The notes under the pieces were generated by a model. It searched no databases. It had not been told where the DNA came from and saw only the letters and a program-made list of their open reading frames with translations. A program made the translations under genes and the position numbers. This document shows positions 1 to 8,034 of a stretch of DNA of 64,000 nt, piece by piece (within the stretch, counting starts at the first letter, position 1; each line of letters begins with the position of its first letter). Origin of the DNA: Ardenticatenales bacterium (GTDB lineage Bacteria > Chloroflexota > Anaerolineae > Promineifilales > Promineifilaceae); contig JACKBL010000006.1 in NCBI GenBank assembly GCA_020634515.1, positions 248,001 to 312,000 on the forward strand, in the 5' to 3' direction.

Positions 1-336
1 CACGTTGACCGGGTGCAGACCCGCCGTGTACTTCTTCACCCGCGTCTGAGCGTAATAAATCAGTCCCCACAGGGTGATTTGGTGCAGCGCGTAGAAGCCC
101 CAGACGGTAGCACGGCTCCAGAAGGTTGGTTCAGGCAGCTTCCAATAATACCAGGCCACGCCCTGATCGGGCAGCAGCGTCGCACGTACATTATCCAGCC
201 ACGGCCCCGCTGCCCAAATGCCGAAAGTGAAAAGCAGGCTAAACAGAATGCCGCCCCACAAGGCCCATTGGGCGGTTGCTTTGTCGTCGAGTTGCTGCCA
301 GCGGCGCGCGGGCCTGCGGGCCAATATGTCGCTCAT
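1..336 (-). CDS. Membrane protein, N-terminal part (runs off the window)
   Basis: The reading frame opens with ATG at 336 and stays open to base 1, so only about 112 N-terminal residues are visible. The start is supported by a Shine-Dalgarno AGGAG (about 344-348) and by tight packing: the stop codon of the upstream desaturase (339-341) lies just before it. Visible residues begin MSDILARRPARRWQQLDDKA. Two hydrophobic segments follow, around residues 25-45 and 78-95, separated by a Trp/Tyr-rich loop. I do not recognise the family. Its position as last visible gene of the CarH-desaturase operon suggests a role in carotenoid or membrane-lipid metabolism, but this is inference from context only. 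Confidence 0.7.
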   Translation of the reverse strand, partial: MSDILARRPARRWQQLDDKATAQWALWGGILFSLLFTFGIWAAGPWLDNVRATLLPDQGVAWYYWKLPEPTFWSRATVWGFYALHQITLWGLIYYAQTRVKKYTAGLHPVNV

Positions 337-338
337 AA

Positions 339-1880
339 TTAATCTCCTGACGGATGAAGTTGGTGTACTGGCGGAGCAGCCTGGGGCCTGGGGGATGGCT
401 GGCCGGTGGACCGCAAGATGGCCTGGGCCACGCGCAGGCCACCCAGGGCCGTGGCGGCAGTCGATTGGCCGGGGAAGATGGTGTCCCCGACCAGCCACAT
501 GTTTGGGGTCAGACGAGGCCCCCACGCTTGAAACAGACTGGTCTGGGGGAACCCCCCTACCCAGCCCCAGACGCGGCGCGTGAATCGCTGGAACGTGATG
601 GGCGTCCCTGGCAGGATCAGGCGGGCGGCGTCGCGCAGACCGGGCAGGGCAACTTCCGCCGCCGCCAGGATATGTTCCGTGTATTGGCGCTTGCGTGACT
701 CGTAGGCGGCGCGATCACCGTGGAATAGCTGCCACCAGGGGGATAGTTCCGTATGCGTGCTGATGGTCAGGGCGCGCTGGCCGTCGGGGGCGCGGTTCGC
801 GTCCCAGCCCGGACTGAGGGAAAGAAAGAGGCTGTTGCCTTCGCCCAGCGGTTCGCCCGTGATGACCTGGTGATGCAGCGGGCCGCCGTTGGGAACGGCC
901 TGCTCGTCCAGCCCCACGTAGAGCATGAACGCGCCCCAGCCGGTTCGCGGCTGCGATGGCAGGCGACGGAGTGGGCGGGGCAAATCATCCCCCAGCAGGG
1001 CGGCGATATTCCAGGGAGTCAGGTTGGCGATGACCACGTCGGCGGTGAACCGACCGCCGCTTTTTGTCGCCACGATGATGGGTTGGCGCGGCTGGCGCAG
1101 AATGCGACTCGCCTCCTGGCGGTAGAGGACGCGCCCGCCGTGTCGCTGGATAGCCTGCGCTAGCGCGGTGGCAAGGCCACCCATGCCGCCGGTCAGGTGG
1201 ACGATGCCCCGTCGCGGCAGATCCAGTGCCGCCGCGCCGTAGAGGGCGTTAGCGTGCGCGCTGGTTGTCTGGGCGGCGATGAGGAGTTGCCCATCAACGA
1301 ACTGACGCAGCCCGGCAGGGGCGCGGCGCAGATGCGCGGCAACGGGGCGAAAAGCGTCCGCCAGCAGCGCGGGGGAGAGACGGCGGGGATCGCGGGCCAG
1401 CCAGGATGCGCCGTGCCGCAGCACATTGGCGGCGTCGGCGGGTGTTTGCGGCGGCCAGGCCGGCCCACGCAGGGCCAGGTCCCAGAGTGCGTCGGCAGCG
1501 TTTTCTTGCCACTGCCAGAAGGTATCGGCCTGGTTGCCAAAGGCTTCGCGGCGCATCCGCCAGCGTTCGTTGCCGCTGACTCGTTCGATGCGGCGGCCAT
1601 CGGGCAGGTGTACGCTCATGGCGTGGTTGGTGGGGTGGGTCGGCCAGCGGTCAATCCCGGTAGCCTGGGCAACACGGTCCATGGGACCACCGGGGTAAAA
1701 GCCGCCGGCCAATGTCGCGCCAGCATCAAAACGGTAGCCCTGGTGGTAGAAAGTGCCGGCACATCCTCCCGGATACACGTGCGCTTCCAAGACGGTGACA
1801 TCGCGCCCGGCTGCCGCCAGGACCGCGCCTGCCGTGAGGCCGCCGATGCCGGCACCGATGATGACGACGCGCTCAGGCAC
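339..1880 (-). CDS. CrtI/CrtD-type FAD-dependent carotenoid desaturase
   Basis: A 513-residue flavoprotein of the phytoene desaturase/CrtD superfamily, which oxidises carotenoid backbones using FAD. The N-terminal dinucleotide-binding motif VVIIGAGIGGL is at residues 4-14, followed by an acidic residue ending the second strand (VLEAH). The usual family segment RFDAGATLAGG and a C-terminal FAD-contact block (LVGDTIFPGQS, then a TAALGGLRVA-like helix) are present. The frame is open upstream to 2330, but that stretch overlaps the SRPBCC gene and has no homology-like content. I chose the GTG at 1880, which starts 3 residues before the motif and overlaps the upstream stop by 8 bp. The substrate cannot be told from sequence. 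Adjacency to a CarH-like regulator supports carotenoid rather than another amine/FAD oxidase function. Confidence 0.8.
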   Translation of the reverse strand: MPERVVIIGAGIGGLTAGAVLAAAGRDVTVLEAHVYPGGCAGTFYHQGYRFDAGATLAGGFYPGGPMDRVAQATGIDRWPTHPTNHAMSVHLPDGRRIERVSGNERWRMRREAFGNQADTFWQWQENAADALWDLALRGPAWPPQTPADAANVLRHGASWLARDPRRLSPALLADAFRPVAAHLRRAPAGLRQFVDGQLLIAAQTTSAHANALYGAAALDLPRRGIVHLTGGMGGLATALAQAIQRHGGRVLYRQEASRILRQPRQPIIVATKSGGRFTADVVIANLTPWNIAALLGDDLPRPLRRLPSQPRTGWGAFMLYVGLDEQAVPNGGPLHHQVITGEPLGEGNSLFLSLSPGWDANRAPDGQRALTISTHTELSPWWQLFHGDRAAYESRKRQYTEHILAAAEVALPGLRDAARLILPGTPITFQRFTRRVWGWVGGFPQTSLFQAWGPRLTPNMWLVGDTIFPGQSTAATALGGLRVAQAILRSTGQPSPRPQAAPPVHQLHPSGD

Positions 1881-2358
1881 GATTGCCGGCCTTGTCCGCT
1901 GGCGATGAGGTGGGCCGCAGCAGGCGGCGCGTCCGCCAGGCACGATAAGCAAAAAGTAGCGGCAGACCCCACCACATGGACAGTCCAACCAGTCCCCATA
2001 ACGGATGGTTTTTGCAGACGGCTTGTACTTCGTCCACGACCTGCGTGTGGTGGTCGCCCAGGGAGATGAAGGTGTGCTTGTGGGTCCATTGAGCGAAGGG
2101 GCCGCGCACCTGGCGGTCAATGAAGCCGTGTTCGCTGACGTTTTCCATGCGCGCCAGCCAGCGCAGGGGGAGCGGCCCCAGCCAGAGGGTGAATTCCATC
2201 TCGTCCCCTTCACGAATCTGGCGGGGGGCGCGGTGGATTTGCACGATGATGGGGGGCGGCGTGATGGCGGCCATGCTGCCGGCATTTTGGTGGAATGCGG
2301 CGACGGTGCGCAAAGATGCCGGCACATCAAACGAATGCCGATAAGTACGTAGCTTCAT
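1873..2358 (-). CDS. SRPBCC-family (START-like) ligand-binding protein
   Basis: A 161-residue protein whose first ~135 residues fit the SRPBCC fold, as seen in proteins annotated 'SRPBCC family' or 'cyclase/dehydrase-like' near carotenoid genes. It alternates short strands with a segment reading MEFTLWLGPLPLRWLARM and a later GPFAQWTHKHTF strand typical of this group. A hydrophobic segment near residues 120-140 (LWGLVGLSMWWGLPLLFAYRAW) could anchor it to the membrane. Its ATG overlaps the stop of the CarH-like gene as ATGA (2355-2358), with AGAGGTG upstream as ribosome site, so it is translationally coupled. Its 3' end overlaps the desaturase start by 8 bp. The ligand is unknown; a hydrophobic isoprenoid or carotenoid is plausible from context. 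Confidence 0.7.
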   Translation of the reverse strand: MKLRTYRHSFDVPASLRTVAAFHQNAGSMAAITPPPIIVQIHRAPRQIREGDEMEFTLWLGPLPLRWLARMENVSEHGFIDRQVRGPFAQWTHKHTFISLGDHHTQVVDEVQAVCKNHPLWGLVGLSMWWGLPLLFAYRAWRTRRLLRPTSSPADKAGNRA

Positions 2359-3743
2359 GCCGGCACCTCTTCCCGTCTTGCTGCGCGCACACGGCGCGAC
2401 GTGGTCTCGTCCTCAACCGACTGCTCTTCCGCCAACAGCCGCGACATCCAGGCCACAACAATTTCGCCTCGCTCATTCAGATTATTTTGCAGCGCGCGGC
2501 GATACGCTTGCAGGTAGTGCCGCAAAAGGCCGGGAGCCACGCGGTAATTGAACAACAGCCCTTCTAGCCACGAAATATCCTCGGCGACGAGGGTGATGTC
2601 GCCTAATTTTAACGCCGCGCTGATGTTGTCCGCCATGGCATGGTTGGCGCGGGTGAGCAGTGCCGGGGGGATTTTCTCTTGCGCCAGTTCCTGCCATGTT
2701 TGCGCTTCTACCAGCGGGCTGCGATCCGTGAACTCGGCAAGCGCCTGCTCGTAGGCGAGGGGCAGCGCGTGGGCGGCGGGCGGGGCGGGGCGCGTGTGCA
2801 GCAGGCGGGCGGCATTCCGTGCGGCATCCTCCAGGCGTTCGCCGAGGAAGTGACCGGGAATGCGTGCCTGAATGCGGGGGCGTGCATTGAAAATTAATCC
2901 GCCGTACGCCACCATATTGCCATGGCCGGCCAACATCCGCGTCATTTCCATCAAGGAGGCAGCCGTGTGCAACTGCTGCGCGGAAAGGATGATCAGATCG
3001 GCGTGGGTGCGTTCGATAGTGGCTTGCATCTGTTCCAGAGGCACATTCACGCCCAGATAAATGGCGTCCCAGCCCTGGCGGCGCAACAGCAACAGCAGCA
3101 GCAAGGGGCTGAATGTGTGCTGTTCGTCCGGGGGGCAGCCCACGAGGATGCGGCCCGCGCGCGTAGGGGGCGGGGTCGCCATGAGCAAGGCGTCCAGGCG
3201 GCGCACAGCCAGCGCGGAGGCAAAGTGCTCCTGCTGCACGCTCACCCGTCCTTCGTACCAACCGCGGCCGATTTCTCCCAGCCCTTTTTGCAAAATCTCG
3301 AAGCAGGCATGCTCCGGGGCAAACAGGGCAAACGCCTGGTTCAGCGCATGTTGCGCGGCTGGCTCGTCAAAAGCCATGCACGCGGCAATCCATTTTTGGC
3401 GCAGCGTGGTGATGGGATCCCCCTTGGACAGTTCCGTGACCGTCGAGGTCGCGGTGTCCTGCTCCGCCATGCGCATTTCCGCGAGAGGGTCTTTGCCTTC
3501 CGCTTCCAGGGCATGCCAGAGGTTGACAGCGTGGCTGATGCTCAGGCCTTCTTCTTGCCGGGCTACCAGCCAGTGTACGGTGTCGATGTCTCGCTGTGAG
3601 TAAAGCCTGTGTCCACCCGTGGTGCGTTCCGGATTAGGCAAGCCATACCGACGCTCCCAGGCACGCAACGTGTCCGGTTTGACACCCGTTTCATGGATAA
3701 CGGCCTTCAGGTTATACGTGGGGAACTCCATACTTGCGTTCAT
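2355..3743 (-). CDS. carH-like: CarH-like MerR-family B12-dependent photoreceptor regulator
   Basis: A 462-residue regulator. Residues ~10-60 are a MerR-type winged helix (TYNLKAVIHETGVKPDTLRA, then WERRYG and the TTGGHRLYS wing). Residues ~110-190 form the helical B12-capping domain with the CarH signature W-x9-EH (W162, E172-H173). Residues ~195-300 are a cobalamin-binding Rossmann domain with E207-x-H209, the expected lower cobalt ligand. In characterised CarH proteins adenosylcobalamin promotes tetramer binding to DNA in the dark and light breaks the tetramer, releasing carotenoid genes. A further ~150-residue C-terminal helical region (about 310-455) is not part of minimal CarH. Start: ATG 3743 has AAGGA 7 bp upstream; the frame extends to 3791 without a ribosome site. 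The residue after W162 is Tyr, where I recall Thermus CarH having a His. Confidence 0.85.
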   Translation of the reverse strand: MNASMEFPTYNLKAVIHETGVKPDTLRAWERRYGLPNPERTTGGHRLYSQRDIDTVHWLVARQEEGLSISHAVNLWHALEAEGKDPLAEMRMAEQDTATSTVTELSKGDPITTLRQKWIAACMAFDEPAAQHALNQAFALFAPEHACFEILQKGLGEIGRGWYEGRVSVQQEHFASALAVRRLDALLMATPPPTRAGRILVGCPPDEQHTFSPLLLLLLLRRQGWDAIYLGVNVPLEQMQATIERTHADLIILSAQQLHTAASLMEMTRMLAGHGNMVAYGGLIFNARPRIQARIPGHFLGERLEDAARNAARLLHTRPAPPAAHALPLAYEQALAEFTDRSPLVEAQTWQELAQEKIPPALLTRANHAMADNISAALKLGDITLVAEDISWLEGLLFNYRVAPGLLRHYLQAYRRALQNNLNERGEIVVAWMSRLLAEEQSVEDETTSRRVRAARREEVPA

Positions 3744-3868
3744 TTCGTCCTTGGGTCTTCTCGTGCGTACAAGAAACGTAACTTTGCCCATCCAGAGGTG
3801 CGACGCACCTCACCGAAATCTTGTTTAACTCCCGCTCCTTACGGTGAAATCTGGGCCGTTCAACCATG

Positions 3869-3897
3869 ATCATAGCAGCCCATCGCTATTTTGTCAA
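3869..3897 (-). promoter_or_regulatory. Sigma70-type promoter of the carH-like operon
   Basis: On the minus strand there is a perfect -35 TTGACA (3892-3897), a 17-bp spacer (3875-3891) and a near-consensus -10 TATGAT (3869-3874). It points at the CarH-like gene, giving a leader of about 120 nt. An octamer-like element TGTACAAAAAC starts exactly 11 bp upstream of TTGACAAAATA, so the -35 box is part of two 11-bp-spaced half-repeats matching at 7 of 11 positions. CarH proteins bind 11-bp-spaced direct repeats overlapping the -35, so this is a candidate autoregulatory operator. The promoter is read directly from the sequence; the operator is inference. Confidence 0.75.
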
Positions 3898-3971
3898 GTT
3901 TTTGTACATAAATATATGGACAGCACGAAGCAACTATACAGCATTTGTGCGCCCGGCACGGAGAGTGGTCA

Positions 3972-5354
3972 TTAGCCGACGACGCGCCGCCGCCGCCAGA
4001 CTTGCGCGCCAAGAACCAATCCGAGGAGGAGGGGCATGCCCAGGGCGACGGGGGCGACACCGCCGGGATTGAGGGGGGAGTATGGCTGTACGGTCATGTG
4101 AATGCCGGCACTCACCCCAGGCAAACTTGTCGTATCCGGACCATCCGGGGCGGGGATGGCGACCATGTAGGCGAGGTAATCCCCTTCGAGGATCGTGTTG
4201 ATCGTCCAGGTGAGGTCGGCGGATGCGCCCGGCGCCAGCGCGGGGATGGTTTGCGTGCGCTCCGGGGACCAGTCTTCCGGGTCCACGGGGTCGCCATCCC
4301 CCAGGTTGACAATGTTCATGGCGACGACGATGGGGGCTGACGTATTGGGGTTGTGGTTGGTGACGGTGGTGGTGAAGGCGAAGCTGTCGCCGGTGCGGGT
4401 TTGGACGTGGGTGGTGTCGATGGTGATTTGCAGGGGGGCGGCGGGGGTTTGGGCGTGTGCCGGCATTCCGGCACACATCGATAGCGCGAACACGACCAGC
4501 GCCGGGAGGGCGCGGTGACGTCTGGGACGCCACGATCTTACTTTGTCCCCGGTTAAATCCAGGCGGGGGGCGGCGATGAGGAAGAGGAAAATGCCGGCAA
4601 CCACCGCCAACACAACCGGAGCCGTCAGCCAGGAAGCCATCTCGTCTACCGAGCGATTGTTCACCAGAATCTTTTCCAAGAACTGGTTTACCGACTCCAG
4701 CGGATTGATACGCTTCACCAGCCGCCCCATGAACCCTGTTTGCGCCGTACCTGGAAACTGCGTGGGCAGCAGGAACAGGACGGCCACGAACAGGCTGAGG
4801 AAAAGACTGGTGCGATTGGAGGTGGCGGCCAGGCTCACCAGCAAGCCAAACGCGGTGAAGCCAAAGACCAGCAGCGTCCCCAACAGGAATCCCCACAACA
4901 GCCCTTGCGCGAGGATAGTGCGGTTGGGGGCGAGGATGGAGAGGTGAATGCCGGCAATGAGCATCGCCGGTGGCCAGACAGACATAGACGCCAGAAATTT
5001 GCCGACGACAATCTGGCGGCGGCTGGTGGGCACGAGTAGTAGCCCTTCCAGCGTGGCCCGCTCCCGTTCGCCGCTGATGCTGTCCGCGGCCATGAGCAGG
5101 CTGATAAACAGGCTGACGCTGATGCTGATCTGTAGAATCATAAACACCATTTCCCGTGGGGGCAGCAGCTTCAACTCGTTGTTCGTAGCCAGGAGAAACG
5201 AGGTCAGGCCCAGCAGGATGCTGAACAGCAAGAGAAAGGTCATGGCCCGACCACCGCGCCAGAGGTCGGATAACTCTTTTTGGGCGACCAGTCGCCAGCC
5301 GGAAATCGATTTGCCTGATGGCGTTCGTTCTGTCGTCGTCATGATAGTCGTCAT
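3972..5354 (-). CDS. ABC-2-type transporter permease fused to a secreted-type C-terminal domain
   Basis: A 460-residue protein. Residues ~25-265 are an ABC-2 permease: hydrophobic segments at ~37-55, 72-90 (followed by SISGERERATLEGLL, the conserved cytosolic loop of Na/drug exporters), ~125-150, ~155-175, ~180-200 and ~245-262. A stretch resembling a signal peptide follows (~283-305, ending AHAQTP). Then comes a ~110-residue beta-rich domain with a TTTVTNHNPN motif, like CARDB/NEW-type domains, and a final membrane segment (~430-450) with an Arg-rich tail. The start ATG at 5354 overlaps the stop of the ATPase gene by 4 bp, so the two are coupled. The substrate is unknown. The tail looks like a once-separate secreted protein joined to the permease. 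Confidence 0.8.
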   Translation of the reverse strand: MTTIMTTTERTPSGKSISGWRLVAQKELSDLWRGGRAMTFLLLFSILLGLTSFLLATNNELKLLPPREMVFMILQISISVSLFISLLMAADSISGERERATLEGLLLVPTSRRQIVVGKFLASMSVWPPAMLIAGIHLSILAPNRTILAQGLLWGFLLGTLLVFGFTAFGLLVSLAATSNRTSLFLSLFVAVLFLLPTQFPGTAQTGFMGRLVKRINPLESVNQFLEKILVNNRSVDEMASWLTAPVVLAVVAGIFLFLIAAPRLDLTGDKVRSWRPRRHRALPALVVFALSMCAGMPAHAQTPAAPLQITIDTTHVQTRTGDSFAFTTTVTNHNPNTSAPIVVAMNIVNLGDGDPVDPEDWSPERTQTIPALAPGASADLTWTINTILEGDYLAYMVAIPAPDGPDTTSLPGVSAGIHMTVQPYSPLNPGGVAPVALGMPLLLGLVLGAQVWRRRRVVG

Positions 5355-6337
5355 GGGATTGCTTCCTCTGTAAGTTGAAAGAATACGTCTTGCAGGCGTC
5401 CGTTTTCCCCTTCAAAGCTGAGAACGGGGATTTGCGCCTGAATGAGCGCCGCCAGGAGCGGGTTAAGATCGTGCGACTCCCCGTCATCGCGCAGATGGAC
5501 GTTGAGCCACTCGCTTCTGCCGTTGGCCTCGCTTACGTGGCTGACTTGTGGCAGTGCCGTTAGCTGCTGGCGCGCCCGTGCCCGCGCCTCGGCGGGGACG
5601 TGGAGGCGCGCCAGGCCTTGATGGGCGTTTTGCATCACTTCGGTCACGCTACCGTGAGCGACGACCTGCCCCTGCCGCAAGATCACTACGTCGTCGCACA
5701 CCTCTTCCACTTCGGTGAGCAGGTGGCTGCATAAGACGACGGCGGCCTGCCGCTGGCGGGCGATGCGGCGCACCAGTTCCAGGAGTTCTTGTTTGCCGCG
5801 TGGGTCTAATCCCAGCGTTGGCTCGTCCAGGAAGACGACGACGGGATCGTTCACCAGGGCGCGGGCGATGCCTAATCGCTGACGCATACCGCGGCTGTAG
5901 GAGCCAATGAGGGCGTTGGCGCGTTGGGCCAGCCCGACTTCCGTCAGCAGTGCGGCGGCGTTGGCTTTGGCGGCGGCGACGCTGTAGCCGTAGTGCTGGC
6001 CGAAGTAGACCAGGAACTCGGTGGCCGTCATCTGCCTGGGCAGCCCCAGGCTTTCGGGCAGCACGCCGATTTTGCGCCGGATCAGGTCCGGGTGTTGGGA
6101 ACTGATGCCGGCAATCGTGAATTCACCAGAAGTGGGTTCGAGTATGGTGGTGAGGATGCGGATGGCGGTGGTTTTGCCGGCGCCGTTTGGGCCGAGGAAG
6201 CCGAGGATGCGCCCATGTTGGAGGGTGAAGGAAAGCGCGCGTAATGCCGGCACATTCCCATAGGCCTTGCGCAAATTTTGCGCCGACAAAATAGGATGGG
6301 GGGAGACGGGGCCGCCTGTCAGGTGAGAATCCGTCAT
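5351..6337 (-). CDS. ABC transporter ATP-binding protein
   Basis: A 328-residue ATPase partnering the downstream ABC-2 permease. It carries Walker A GPNGAGKTT (near residue 51), the Q-loop region, signature YSRGMRQRLG, Walker B VVFLDEPTLGLDP and the switch histidine in VLCSHLL. This is the layout of DrrA/NatA-type export ATPases. The C-terminal ~90 residues form the regulatory extension found in that group. A TTG at 6343 is in frame, but AAGGAGGT (6346-6353) is too close to it. The ATG at 6337 sits 9 nt after the Shine-Dalgarno and is the better start. It follows a two-component system, though nothing in the sequence proves that system controls it. Confidence 0.9.
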   Translation of the reverse strand: MTDSHLTGGPVSPHPILSAQNLRKAYGNVPALRALSFTLQHGRILGFLGPNGAGKTTAIRILTTILEPTSGEFTIAGISSQHPDLIRRKIGVLPESLGLPRQMTATEFLVYFGQHYGYSVAAAKANAAALLTEVGLAQRANALIGSYSRGMRQRLGIARALVNDPVVVFLDEPTLGLDPRGKQELLELVRRIARQRQAAVVLCSHLLTEVEEVCDDVVILRQGQVVAHGSVTEVMQNAHQGLARLHVPAEARARARQQLTALPQVSHVSEANGRSEWLNVHLRDDGESHDLNPLLAALIQAQIPVLSFEGENGRLQDVFFQLTEEAIP

Positions 6338-6638
6338 TAGCAAAAACCTCCTTGTAACGCTGGATCAGGGTGGATGCGGAAGTTGATCATGGCGCTGCCC
6401 GCCGCCACGGCAGATGAAAGACGGCAAGAGTCTTGACCGGACATGTCGACGTCCACGTTGAATGAAGACTTCCGCGGTCTATTTTCAGGACAGGGTGTGA
6501 ACTTGGAGTTAGTTTAACGGGGGGGATTAAGAAAGTGATGAAGACAATGTGTGAACGGTTCTTAGGGAGCGTCCAGATTTAATGCTTCCCCAGATTGGTT
6601 CATACCTGGAGATTGAGCCAACCGGGTGAATCAGGCGG
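6338..6638. other. Intergenic region between histidine kinase and ABC ATPase
   Basis: 301 bp without a credible gene on either strand. The only structure I see is a loose inverted repeat AGTCTT (6429-6434)/AAGACT (6465-6470) around a GTCGAC core. I found no convincing -35/-10 pair for the ABC operon and no hairpin followed by a T-run to end the kinase transcript. Confidence 0.5.
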
Positions 6639-8033
6639 CTATTTTTCGGATATGCCGGCACACGGCAGCGAGACAATAAAGGACGCCCCCTGATTCAGCC
6701 GGCTCTCCACCGATAGTTGCCCCCCATGGACGCGGGTGATTTCGTAAGCAATAGCCAGCCCCAACCCCGCGCCACCCACCTCCCGCGAGCGCGCCGTCTC
6801 CACCCGGTAGAACCGTTCAAACAAGTGGGGTACGTGCTCCGGGGCAATGCCCGGCCCACTGTCCGTCACTGCGATGCGCAGCTCACCGTCCACGGCGGCG
6901 GCGGTAATGGTCACCTGGCCATGCGTGGGCGTGTACTTCACCGCATTATCCAGCAGATTAAGGAACAGCCGAATGAGCAGATCCATGTCCCCCTCCAGGA
7001 CAAGGCCATCAGGTAGAGCCTGCGTCACCGTAATGCTTTTTTCTTCGGCAAGCGGGCGCAATTGGTCCACAATCGCGGATAGAAGGTCAGCCACATCCAT
7101 GCGGTCCGCGTCGCGCAGTACCCGCCCCTGGTCCAATCGCGCCATCAGCAGCAGGTCATTGCTGAGGCGGGCCAGCCGGTCCACCTGCTCCTCCATCTCC
7201 CGCAGCGTCGTTACGTAATCATCCGTAGACCGGGGCTGACTCAGAGTGACGCCGATACGTCCTTTTAGTGCAGTCAATGGCGTGCGTAGCTCGTGCGCCG
7301 CGTCCCCCGTAAAGCGTCGCTCCCGCGCAAAAGCCGTTTGCAGCCGATCCAGCATGGCGTCAAACGTCTGCGCCAGTCGTCCCACCTCGTCGGCGGGTCC
7401 GTCGTACTGGATGCGCTGCTTCAGGTCGCCGCCGCCGATGGCCTGCGCCGTGCGCGTCATGCGATCAATGGGGGCCAGCGCCCGCCGTGCCAGAAAAGCG
7501 CCGCCCAAACTAGCCAGCAGCAGCGCCAACGGCCCGCCCAACAGCATCAGCGTTGCCAACCGCCCCAGCGTGTCGCTGATCGGGTCCAGGTCGGCGATGG
7601 CTTGCACCCATCCGGCAACCCCTTCTACATTGAGCGGTAGCACGTAGACGCGCCAGGCATCATCTTGCACCGTCTGCATCGCCGCGCCCGTTTCCGGGCC
7701 AACCAGCGGCGGCACGGCGCTGACCTGTCCGGCCACATCCCAGATTGCGCCGGCGGCGTCGGTCAGATAAAGGGTGTATTCATCGCCAACCGGTTCCATT
7801 TCGCGGCTTCCCGTCGCCTGAAACCGCAGTTCTTGACCATCGCGCGCGACATTTTGGGCGGCTTGCGCGGCGACCGCTTCCAGAGAGGCATCTAGCTGGC
7901 TGAGCAAGCTGGAACGCAATTCGAGATAGAGGAAAGCGGCGAAAAGCAGCAGGATGAGGCCCAGGGTGAGCAGATACCAGAGTGTGAGTCGCCAGCGCAA
8001 GGGGAGTTGACGGGAGAAGCGGCGCTTCGGCAT
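6639..8033 (-). CDS. Sensor histidine kinase (OmpR-partner type)
   Basis: A 464-residue membrane kinase. A membrane helix at ~17-37 is followed by a ~120-residue extracytoplasmic sensor region (~40-160) and a second helix (~162-182). Then come HAMP (~183-235), HisKA with the phosphorylated His in FTGDAAHELRTPLTAL (H247), and an HATPase_c domain with NLLDNAVKYTP (N box), DSGPGIAPEH (G1), FERFYRV (F box) and GGAGLGLAI (G2). All catalytic boxes are intact. The gene starts 1 bp after the response regulator stop (8035), so they are one transcript. The signal is unknown. The sensor is longer than that of intramembrane-sensing BceS-type kinases, which argues against a peptide-antibiotic detoxification module. 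Confidence 0.92.
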   Translation of the reverse strand: MPKRRFSRQLPLRWRLTLWYLLTLGLILLLFAAFLYLELRSSLLSQLDASLEAVAAQAAQNVARDGQELRFQATGSREMEPVGDEYTLYLTDAAGAIWDVAGQVSAVPPLVGPETGAAMQTVQDDAWRVYVLPLNVEGVAGWVQAIADLDPISDTLGRLATLMLLGGPLALLLASLGGAFLARRALAPIDRMTRTAQAIGGGDLKQRIQYDGPADEVGRLAQTFDAMLDRLQTAFARERRFTGDAAHELRTPLTALKGRIGVTLSQPRSTDDYVTTLREMEEQVDRLARLSNDLLLMARLDQGRVLRDADRMDVADLLSAIVDQLRPLAEEKSITVTQALPDGLVLEGDMDLLIRLFLNLLDNAVKYTPTHGQVTITAAAVDGELRIAVTDSGPGIAPEHVPHLFERFYRVETARSREVGGAGLGLAIAYEITRVHGGQLSVESRLNQGASFIVSLPCAGISEK

Positions 8034-8034
8034 G

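Noticed and set aside
1197..2069. 290-codon plus-strand frame
   Set aside because: Antisense to the desaturase and SRPBCC genes; Gly/Arg/Ala-rich with no recognisable domain or ribosome site.
1881..2330. N-terminal extension of the desaturase to a 663-residue protein
   Set aside because: The extra 150 residues overlap the SRPBCC gene in another frame and are Pro/Ser/Thr/Arg-rich shadow sequence. The FAD motif starts directly after the GTG at 1880.
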